DNA of 12,041 nt, taken from Methylobacteriaceae bacterium. GTDB lineage: Bacteria; Pseudomonadota; Alphaproteobacteria; Rhizobiales; Beijerinckiaceae. Positions within the stretch are counted from its first letter, which is position 1, and every line of letters starts with the position of its first letter. Positions 6,600 through 12,041 of the stretch are shown here, one piece after another. The stretch spans positions 1 to 12,041 of the forward strand of contig JAFAPJ010000363.1 of the NCBI GenBank assembly GCA_019247255.1, read 5' to 3'. The notes beneath the pieces were generated by a model that had not been told where the DNA came from, made no database searches, and saw only the letters and a list, made by a program, of their open reading frames with translations. A program made the translations under genes and the position numbers.

Positions 6600-6928
6600 T
6601 CTCTTTCCTCCGGCCGCGCCCTTGGGGCTTGCTTTTTCCGGCCCCCCGAAGTGGTAATTTGCTGGCACGATACGGGCCTAGCCGATCTGTCGTCAACGCG
6701 ACCTGAACGACAGGAACGGCGTTTTGATGCTGGGCAGAGGGTCGAAGCGGCCAGGCGAAATGTGTCTGGTCTGACGACGGATGCTTCACTTATCCGCTTA
6801 GACGGGCGCTCTTTCTCCCCCGACGATCGACCGCGTCCGCTTGCGCGAGGCCGCGCCTTGCGCGCACCCCTTTAGTGCTTTGGCCTACAGGATCCGCATC
6901 TGAGCCCCGGGAACGAAAGGTCGCGCCC
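6600..6928. other. Intergenic stretch of about 330 bases without a supported gene
   Basis: Between the DUF4926 start and the end of the ligase gene I find the candidate minus-strand promoter at 6667-6696 and nothing else I can name. Short open frames on both strands have no ribosome-binding site or recognisable protein pattern. No clear terminator hairpin for the oxalate operon is visible. Base composition is more mixed than in the flanking genes, compatible with an insertion junction or decayed sequence. Confidence 0.5.
6667..6696 (-). promoter_or_regulatory. Candidate promoter of the DUF4926/DUF6883 operon
   Basis: On the minus strand TTGACG (6696-6691) is followed after 18 bases by TATCGT (6672-6667), a fair sigma-70 match. 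It lies 67 bases upstream of the DUF4926 start codon, giving a leader of about 60 bases. The call is motif-based only. Confidence 0.4.
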
Positions 6929-8461
6929 TCACCCAAGCCCCAGCTTCGCGGCGAGGCCGATGCGCTGCAGCTTACCGGTCGCGCCCTTCGGGATCTCGTC
7001 AAGGACGAGGATCTTCGCCGGCACCTTGAAGGATGCGAGGCGCTCGGAGGCGAAGCGGCGCAGCTCCGCCTCCGCCACGGTCTGACCCTCCCGCAGGACG
7101 ATCGCGGCCGCGACCTCCTCGCCGAGCTTGTCGTGCGGCATGGCGAAGGCGACGCATTGGCTGACGGCCGGGTGGTCCATCAGGACCTCGTCGACCTCGC
7201 GCGGCGAGATCTTCTCGCCCCCGCGATTGATGATCTCCTTGAGGCGCCCGGTGATGCGCACGTAGCCCTCGGGGTCGAGCGTGCCCTGGTCGCCCGTGCG
7301 GAAGAAACCGTCGGCCGTGAAGGCCTCGGCATTCGCGCCCGGGTTGGCCTCGTAGCCGCTCATCACGTTCGGGCCCCGGATCGCGATCTCGCCCGTCTCG
7401 CCCGCCGGCAGCGGCCGGCCGTCGCGATCGATGATCCGGATCTCGGGGCCGGCCGCGACCCCGACCGAGCCCGGGTGGCGGGCGCGCGGCGGCAGTGGGT
7501 TCGAGGCCATCTGGTGGGCGGCCTCCGTCATCCCGTAGGCCTCGATGACGGGCGCCCCGAAGGTCGCCTCGAGCTCGGCCATCACCTGCGGGGGCAGGGA
7601 CGAGGACGAGGACCGCAGGAAGCGCAACGGGTTCGCGGCGATGACGTCGCGGGCCCGCGACGCGCGGCCGAGGATCGCCTGGTGCATCGTCGGCACCGCC
7701 GTGTACCAGGTCGGGCGCGCCTCGCTCATCCAGCCAAAGAACTTGAGCGCGTTGAAGCCGGGCGTGCAGGACACCGCGCCGCCGGCCGAGAGCGGCGCCA
7801 GGATCCCGGCGATGAGCCCGTGGATGTGGAAGAGCGGCATGATGTTGAGCCCGCGATCCGCAGCCGTGAAGGCGAGACTCTCGCGGATATGGCGGGCCGA
7901 GGCGCAGACATTGCGCTGCGCGAGCGGCACGATCTTCGGCCGCGAGGTCGTGCCCGAGGTGTGAAGCACGAGCGCAACGTCGTCGGGCTCCGCCGGGCCA
8001 CCTTGCGCGGCCGCGCCGCCGTTACGGGGCAGGTCGAGCCGGAAGTCGCCGGCGCCTGTCTCGGGCGTCGGATGAAGGCGGGCGACCGGGACGCCGAGCT
8101 TCGCGGCGACCGCGAGCGCCGGCGTGTCCTCCCCGGCCGCCACGACGAGAAGCCGCGCCTGCAGGTCCGTCAGGTAGAACTCGAATTCCTCGGCCTTGTA
8201 GGCCGGGTTCAAGGGCGCCGCGGTCGCGCCGGCGCCGATCGCCATGAAGGCGGTCGCGGCCTCGGGCCCGTGTGGCAGGACGATCGCGACCCGGTCGCCG
8301 CGGCCGATCCCGGCGGCGTTGAGCTCGCCGACGACGCGGTGCGCGAGCGCGCGCAACCCGCCATAGGTGAGGGGGGCCGGTCCGCCCGGCGCCTCGAGCG
8401 CGGGAGCGTCGTCCGCCCCGGCCGCGAGAAGCTCAGCGATCGTCTCGGCTTGGCCCGCCAT
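6929..8461 (-). CDS. Oxalate--CoA ligase (AAE3/Pcs60-type acyl-CoA synthetase)
   Basis: The enzyme (510 residues) activates oxalate with ATP and CoA to oxalyl-CoA in the cytoplasm. ANL-superfamily motifs are complete: P-loop LHTSGTTSRPK (166-176), YGMTEAAH (309-316), RTGD (388-391), the GRLKEIINRGGEKISP hinge (405-420) and the PKGATGKLQR tail with catalytic K497. Subfamily assignment rests on long blocks shared by eye with plant AAE3 and yeast Pcs60: PLFHIHGLIAG (209-219), ARPTWYTAVPTMHQ (248-261) and the EAYGMTEAAHQMASNPLP segment (307-324). Total length also matches (AAE3 is about 514). H214, the serine run at 284-288 and H316 fall where I recall oxalate-binding residues in AAE3. ATG 8461 has AGGAGG close upstream, and the alternative TTG at 8500 adds an unlikely N-terminal extension. 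It is the last gene of an operon with a PanE-like reductase and OxlT, which independently supports oxalate as substrate. Confidence 0.88.
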   Translation of the reverse strand: MAGQAETIAELLAAGADDAPALEAPGGPAPLTYGGLRALAHRVVGELNAAGIGRGDRVAIVLPHGPEAATAFMAIGAGATAAPLNPAYKAEEFEFYLTDLQARLLVVAAGEDTPALAVAAKLGVPVARLHPTPETGAGDFRLDLPRNGGAAAQGGPAEPDDVALVLHTSGTTSRPKIVPLAQRNVCASARHIRESLAFTAADRGLNIMPLFHIHGLIAGILAPLSAGGAVSCTPGFNALKFFGWMSEARPTWYTAVPTMHQAILGRASRARDVIAANPLRFLRSSSSSLPPQVMAELEATFGAPVIEAYGMTEAAHQMASNPLPPRARHPGSVGVAAGPEIRIIDRDGRPLPAGETGEIAIRGPNVMSGYEANPGANAEAFTADGFFRTGDQGTLDPEGYVRITGRLKEIINRGGEKISPREVDEVLMDHPAVSQCVAFAMPHDKLGEEVAAAIVLREGQTVAEAELRRFASERLASFKVPAKILVLDEIPKGATGKLQRIGLAAKLGLG

Positions 8462-8496
8462 GGTCCCTCCTGGTGTTTCTTGGTTCTTCGCCTGCC

Positions 8497-9504
8497 TCAA
8501 GCGTCAAGGCTGAGGCCGCGTCCCGCTCGCTCGACGCTGCGCGCGAGGAGGCGCATCAGCGCGAAGGCCGTCCCGATATGCGGGGTCGGCACGCCGACGA
8601 GCCGCCCGAGCTCGATCACGGAGCCGACGAGCGCCTCGATCTCGACCGCGCGCCCGGCCTCGATGTCCTGCAGCATCGAGGTCTTGTGCGCGCCGACCTT
8701 CTCGGCGCCCGCGATCCGCGCCTCGATCCCAAGCTTGAAGCTGACGCCGAGCGCGTTCGCGACGGCCTGCGCCTCACGCATCATCTCGGCCGCGAGGGCC
8801 CGCGTGTCCGGGAAGGTGCAGATGTCGACGAGCGTCGCGTGGGTGAGCGCGCTAATCGGGTTGAAGGAGAGGTTGCCCCAGAGCTTCAGCCAGAGCTCGG
8901 CCCGGATGTCCTTCGTGACGGGCGTCCGGAAGCCCGCCTTGATGAGCCGCGCCGCGAGCGCCTGCACGCGCGGCGTCATCTGCCCGTCGAGCTCGCCGAG
9001 GCCGAAGCGCAGCCCCTCCACGTGCTCGACCCGGCCCGGGGCCGCGAGGATCGCGGCCGGGTAGACGACGCTGCCGATCACGCGCGCGGGATCGAGATGG
9101 CTCGCGACGGTGCCGCCCGGGTCGACGCTCTCGAGCCGCGTGCCGGCGAGCGGGCCGTCGAAGCCGTGGAGAAAGTACCACCACGGGATGCCGTTCTGCA
9201 TGGTGACGAGGAGGGTCTCGGGCCCGACGAGATGCGCGAGATCGGCCGCGATCGGCCCCAGCTGATGCGCCTTGACGGTGAGGAGCACGATCTCGTGCGG
9301 GCCGGCCTCGGCCATGCTCTCCGTCGCCCGGACGTTGCGGGCATGAACCTCGCGCCCGCCCTCCTCGACGAGGGTCATGCCGCCTGCGCGGATCGCCTCG
9401 AGGTTGCGGCCGCGGGCGATGAAGGTGACGTCCTCGCCCGCCTCCGCGAGCTTGACCCCGAGCAGGCCGCCGATCGCGCCCGCTCCGACGATCGCGATCG
9501 TCAT
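8497..9504 (-). CDS. panE2: PanE/ApbA-family reductase, probable oxalyl-CoA reductase (PanE2-like)
   Basis: By family this 335-residue NADPH enzyme would be called 2-dehydropantoate 2-reductase. The Rossmann motif GAGAIG is at 7-12, the catalytic Lys is K207 in LWLKLWGNLSFNP (204-216, with N211 and N215), and S276, D280 and E288 occupy the substrate-side helices. The segment after QNG is IPWWYF (106-111), unlike the short QNGLG/QNGMG turn of canonical PanE, suggesting a distinct subgroup. The gene lies between oxlT (ATGA overlap with its stop) and oxalate--CoA ligase (35-base gap). In Methylobacterium extorquens an oxalyl-CoA reductase converting oxalyl-CoA to glyoxylate is known, and as I recall its gene is named panE2. 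Context therefore favours oxalyl-CoA reduction over pantothenate synthesis. The symbol is given on that basis. True PanE activity cannot be excluded from sequence. Confidence 0.8.
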   Translation of the reverse strand: MTIAIVGAGAIGGLLGVKLAEAGEDVTFIARGRNLEAIRAGGMTLVEEGGREVHARNVRATESMAEAGPHEIVLLTVKAHQLGPIAADLAHLVGPETLLVTMQNGIPWWYFLHGFDGPLAGTRLESVDPGGTVASHLDPARVIGSVVYPAAILAAPGRVEHVEGLRFGLGELDGQMTPRVQALAARLIKAGFRTPVTKDIRAELWLKLWGNLSFNPISALTHATLVDICTFPDTRALAAEMMREAQAVANALGVSFKLGIEARIAGAEKVGAHKTSMLQDIEAGRAVEIEALVGSVIELGRLVGVPTPHIGTAFALMRLLARSVERAGRGLSLDA

Positions 9505-10850
9505 GCGACGGGTCGCACCGCCGCGGAGGACGCGACGAGCCGCGCACGCATCGGCTTGAGCACGGCGACGGCCAGGATTGCGGCGAGGAGCGCCATGGCG
9601 CTGCCGACGTAGAACACGGTCTGCCAGCCGCCATGCGCGGCGAGGACGCTCGAGAGCGGGACGAGCAAGGAGGCGGTTCCCTTCGCGGTGTAGAGCAGCC
9701 CGGCATTCGCGGCCGCGTTCGCCTCCCCATACGTGTCGGCGCAGGTCGCCGGGAAGAGGCTGTAGATCTCTCCCCAGGCGAAAAACACGAGCCCGGTGAG
9801 GGTCACGAAGGCGATCGGGACATGCGCGAAAGCGCCGAGGGCCAGGATGCCGACGCCTTCGAGCGCGAAGGCGATGAACATGGTGTTCTCCCGCCCGATC
9901 CGGTCCGATACCCAGCCGAAGAAGGGTCGGGTCAGCCCGTTGAGAAGCCGGTCGAGGGTGAGCGCGAAGCTCAGCGCCGGCAGGGTGAGGCCGAGGATGC
10001 TCACCGGGACGCCGTCGACCTTGAAGTCCTTGGCGATGACGGCGAGCTGCGCGGTGGCCATCAGGCCCCCCGCCGCCATCATCACGAACATGAGGTACAT
10101 GAGCCAGAAGACGGGCGTGCGCACCATCTCGGCCGTCCTGTACTGGCGCCGGTTCGCCTTGGCGGAGCGGGGGCCGGCGACCCGGGCCGCGAAGCCGGGA
10201 TCGGGCGACGCGAGGAACAGGCCCGCCAGCACGACGATGATTCCCTGGCCGAGCCCGAAGACCAGGAAGGTCTGCTCGTAGCCGCTCGACCCGATCATCG
10301 CGACGATCGGCAGGACCGTCAGCGCCGAGCCCGCCCCGAAGCCTGCCGCCGTGAGGCCCGCCGCGAGGCCGCGACGGTCCGGAAACCACTTCAGGGCGTT
10401 GCCGACGCAGGTCCCGTAGACCGCACCCGCCCCGATTCCGCTGACAGCCGCCGCAAAATAAAGGAAGGGCAGCGAATCCGCGAAGGCGTTCAAGGTCCAG
10501 CCGATCGCGCAGAGGATGCCGCCGCCGATCGTGACCGGGCGCGGGCCGAAGCGATCGACGAACCAGCCCTCGATCGGCACGAGCCAGGTCTCCATCACGA
10601 CGAAGATCGTGAAGGCGACCTGGATCGCGGCGCGCTCCCAGCCGAACTTCTGCTGGATCGGGTTCACGAACAGCGTCCAGCCGTACTGGAGGTTCGCGAT
10701 CATCGACATGCAGAGCACGCCGAGCGCGAGCTGGACCCAGCGGCGGCTCGCGACCGAACCCGCGGCGCCCCCGGCCGCAGCCGCGCCCGCCGTAGCAGCG
10801 GCCGCGACCCTGTGTTGTGAGGGGAGCGCTCCCGCGGCCTGATCCGTCAT
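9501..10850 (-). CDS. oxlT: Oxalate/formate antiporter, major facilitator superfamily
   Basis: The protein (449 residues) has about twelve hydrophobic segments and acts in the inner membrane, exchanging oxalate for formate or otherwise importing oxalate. OxlT features seen are NLQYGWTLFVNPIQQKFG (53-70), WFVDRFGPR (96-104), NALKWFPDRRGLAAGLTAAG (151-170), LNGLTRPFFGWVSDRIGR (303-320), WGEIYSLFPATCADTYG (359-375) and GLLYTAKGTAS (384-394). R308 and K390 align by eye with Arg272 and Lys355, the two substrate-binding charges of Oxalobacter OxlT. An Ala/Gly-rich low-complexity stretch (about 16-34) precedes the first membrane helix and is unusual. The ATG at 10850 has GGAGGA five or six bases upstream. 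It is the first gene of the oxalate operon and its TGA overlaps the reductase ATG. Confidence 0.93.
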   Translation of the reverse strand: MTDQAAGALPSQHRVAAAATAGAAAAGGAAGSVASRRWVQLALGVLCMSMIANLQYGWTLFVNPIQQKFGWERAAIQVAFTIFVVMETWLVPIEGWFVDRFGPRPVTIGGGILCAIGWTLNAFADSLPFLYFAAAVSGIGAGAVYGTCVGNALKWFPDRRGLAAGLTAAGFGAGSALTVLPIVAMIGSSGYEQTFLVFGLGQGIIVVLAGLFLASPDPGFAARVAGPRSAKANRRQYRTAEMVRTPVFWLMYLMFVMMAAGGLMATAQLAVIAKDFKVDGVPVSILGLTLPALSFALTLDRLLNGLTRPFFGWVSDRIGRENTMFIAFALEGVGILALGAFAHVPIAFVTLTGLVFFAWGEIYSLFPATCADTYGEANAAANAGLLYTAKGTASLLVPLSSVLAAHGGWQTVFYVGSAMALLAAILAVAVLKPMRARLVASSAAVRPVA

Positions 10851-10860
10851 CCCGTCCTCC

Positions 10861-10884
10861 CGCGCGGCCTCTGTCGGCCGCGCG
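10861..10884 (-). promoter_or_regulatory. Perfect 9-bp hairpin directly upstream of the oxlT ribosome-binding site
   Basis: CGCGCGGCC (10861-10869) and GGCCGCGCG (10876-10884) are exact reverse complements separated by six bases. In the oxlT transcript this all-G/C stem would end one base before the Shine-Dalgarno GGAGGA. There is no U-run, so it is not an intrinsic terminator. A role in translation initiation or mRNA stability is possible but only inferred. Confidence 0.45.
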
Positions 10885-10941
10885 AGCGGCCCGGGCATGA
10901 GCCGAGCAGCATCGGGCCGGACCGGGGAGGCGTCAACGTAC

Positions 10942-10956
10942 TCACGTCGGACGTGA
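10942..10956. promoter_or_regulatory. Perfect 15-bp palindrome, candidate operator of the oxalate operon
   Basis: TCACGTC-G-GACGTGA is a perfect 7-1-7 inverted repeat, 92-106 bases upstream of the oxlT start. A minus-strand TTGACG (10936-10931), which could be a -35 element, lies five bases further towards oxlT. A clear -10 was not found at standard spacing. A dimeric regulator could bind here. No regulator gene is visible nearby. Confidence 0.45.
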
Positions 10957-11071
10957 TCGCGGCTGACGGACCGCTGCGTCGGCCGGCGCGGCTCGATTTG
11001 CCCGCCCCGGACGCACGCGGCGGCCGAGCGTCGGGGAGACTTCCGGACGCGAGCTTCGTCTCGTTCCGACC

Positions 11072-11106
11072 TTGACCGGCGATCCAAAATGCAACTTTAT
11101 AACATT
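11072..11106 (+). promoter_or_regulatory. Candidate promoter with overlapping Zur-like operator for the TonB-dependent receptor
   Basis: TTGACC (11072-11077) precedes an AT-rich block holding CTTTAT (spacer 17) and TATAAC (spacer 20). Overlapping it, AATGCAACT-T-TATAACATT (11088-11106) resembles the alphaproteobacterial Zur consensus as I recall it (AATGTTATA half-sites). The right half is an exact match and the left half matches five of nine. TGCAA/TTGCA ends (11090-11109) add dyad symmetry. The overlap with the -10 region suits repression. It ends 24 bases before the receptor start. Confidence 0.45.
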
Positions 11107-11130
11107 GCAAAACGAGCTGGACGATGCGTG

Positions 11131-12041
11131 ATGAGCTTGCGGCGGATGCGGGCCGGGTGGCCACCCGTGATTGCGGCCGTCCTGGGGGCGTTGGCGACGG
11201 GCGTCGCTGCTGCCCAGGAGGTCCTGCCCGAGATCGTCGTGACCTCGCCGTCCCCGATCCTGACGCGGCCGGAGACGGCCCAGCCGCCTCTGCCGAGCGT
11301 CGGCGTCCTGCCCGTCGTGAGGGAGAGCTTCGCGCCCGTCACCGTGGTGCCGCGGTCGGAGATCGTCCGCGAGCAGCCGCGCACGCTCGGCGACGCGCTC
11401 TTCGACAAGCCGGGCGTGTCGGGCACGACTTACGCGCCCGGCGCGGCGAACCGGCCCATCATCCGCGGCCTCGACAATTATCGGGTCCGCATCCAGGAGA
11501 ACGGGATCGGCGTCGGCGACGTCTCGCCCTTGGGTGAGGACCACGCCGCCCCGATCAATCCGCTCGTCCAGGATCGGATCGAGGTGATCCGAGGGCCCGC
11601 GACGCTGCGCTACGGGAGCCAGGCGATCGGCGGGGTCGTGTCGGCCGAGAGCAACCGCATCCCGAGCTTCGTTCCGCAGGGCGGTTACGCCGGGCAAGTC
11701 TCGAGCGGCTTCTCGTCGGCCGATATAGGCCGGGTCGGGGCCGCAAGCGTCGACGCGGGTGGTGAAGGCGTCGCGGTCCACGCCGACGGCTTCAAGACCG
11801 GCTCCGACGATTATCGGACGCCGCGGGGCCGTCAGTTCAACTCGGCGACGGAGAGCCAGGGCGGCGCCGTTGGGCTGTCGGCGATCGGTCCCGACGGCTT
11901 CCTCGGGATCGGGTTCAGCCATTACGACGCGCTCTACCAGATCCCGGGCGGCGAGGCGGCGGCGTCCCGGACCCGTCTCGACCCGCGCCAGGACAAGGTC
12001 ACCGCCAAGGGCGAGGTCCGCTTCCAGGAGGGGCCGTTCGA
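11131..12041 (+). CDS. TonB-dependent outer-membrane receptor, ZnuD-like, N-terminal part (truncated by window edge)
   Basis: The first 303 residues are present and the frame is open to the window end. A signal peptide (about residues 1-28, ending GVAAAQ) targets the protein to the outer membrane. A TonB box, EIVVTSP, is at 34-40. The plug domain spans about 66-178, with TLGDALFDKPGVSG (85-98), ANRPIIRGLDNYRVRIQENG (106-125), DRIEVIRGPATLRYGSQAIGG (148-168) and NRIP closing it. The start of the beta-barrel follows. The DHAAPINPL and RGPATLxYGSxAIGG style resembles ZnuD-type zinc receptors. Together with the Zur-like site upstream this suggests zinc or zinc-complex uptake, but the plug alone does not fix the ligand. 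ATG 11131 leads straight into the signal peptide, and only a weak GGA ribosome-binding site precedes it. Typical full length is 650-750 residues, so over half is missing. Confidence 0.88.
   Translation, partial: MSLRRMRAGWPPVIAAVLGALATGVAAAQEVLPEIVVTSPSPILTRPETAQPPLPSVGVLPVVRESFAPVTVVPRSEIVREQPRTLGDALFDKPGVSGTTYAPGAANRPIIRGLDNYRVRIQENGIGVGDVSPLGEDHAAPINPLVQDRIEVIRGPATLRYGSQAIGGVVSAESNRIPSFVPQGGYAGQVSSGFSSADIGRVGAASVDAGGEGVAVHADGFKTGSDDYRTPRGRQFNSATESQGGAVGLSAIGPDGFLGIGFSHYDALYQIPGGEAAASRTRLDPRQDKVTAKGEVRFQEGPF

Noticed and set aside
6541..6789. 82-codon minus-strand frame upstream of the DUF4926 gene
   Set aside because: It overlaps the DUF4926 gene in another frame, has no ribosome-binding site I can see and shows no recognisable pattern.
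6875..9064. 729-codon plus-strand open frame
   Set aside because: It is a shadow of the ligase and reductase genes on the opposite strand. Its Arg/Gly/Asp-rich composition is typical of antisense frames in GC-rich DNA.
8497..10389. Minus-strand frame of 630 codons suggesting a fusion upstream of the reductase
   Set aside because: The extra N-terminal part reads an out-of-frame portion of oxlT. The real reductase starts at ATG 9504 with the Rossmann motif immediately after it.
9633..10820. 395-codon plus-strand frame
   Set aside because: It is antisense to oxlT and is charged and low-complexity. The membrane-protein frame on the other strand is clearly real.
1..12041. CRISPR arrays, insertion sequences and phage genes
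   Set aside because: No regularly spaced repeats, transposase patterns or structural phage proteins were seen on either strand.

Overview
This window looks like a high-GC alphaproteobacterial chromosome, most probably Hyphomicrobiales (Methylobacterium, Bosea or Microvirga-like). The evidence is the very GC-rich third codon positions, an encoded CCA on the tRNA, the gene families present, and an oxalate operon whose make-up resembles the oxalate-assimilation genes of Methylobacterium. The genus is an inference. Nothing in the window fixes it.

Left part (1-3290). The window opens inside secA, of which the first 203 codons are present on the minus strand. A tRNA-Pro(CGG) with a recognisable promoter follows. 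Next is a divergent pair. On the minus strand is a small CGNR zinc-finger putative regulator. On the plus strand is a two-gene unit: a stand-alone FAD oxidoreductase of the dimethylglycine/sarcosine dehydrogenase type and a PaaI-like thioesterase. The short gap between the divergent genes holds a perfect 8-5-8 inverted repeat that covers the oxidoreductase's Shine-Dalgarno sequence.

Middle part (3288-6928). Two periplasmic substrate-binding proteins of different ABC families, NitT/TauT-like and peptide/nickel (SBP_bac_5), are encoded back to back in divergent orientation. Neither has a permease or ATPase gene in the window. A two-gene minus-strand operon follows, encoding small DUF4926-like and DUF6883-like proteins that overlap by GTGA. 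It has its own candidate promoter and terminator. About 330 bases without a gene follow it.

Right part (6929-12041). A tight minus-strand operon encodes, in transcription order, an OxlT-type oxalate/formate antiporter, a PanE/ApbA-family reductase and an AAE3/Pcs60-type oxalate--CoA ligase. Read together these predict oxalate uptake, activation to oxalyl-CoA and reduction to glyoxylate. This is the assimilatory oxalate branch described in Methylobacterium extorquens, and it would make the 'ketopantoate reductase' an oxalyl-CoA reductase. Divergent from it is the start of a TonB-dependent receptor resembling ZnuD. A Zur-like operator overlaps that gene's probable promoter. The 280-base gap between the two transcription units also holds a perfect 9-bp hairpin next to the oxlT ribosome-binding site and a perfect 15-bp palindrome.

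The best-supported biological story is the oxalate-to-glyoxylate operon. The least understood coding content is the DUF4926/DUF6883 pair. No CRISPR array, insertion sequence, integrase or phage gene was seen.
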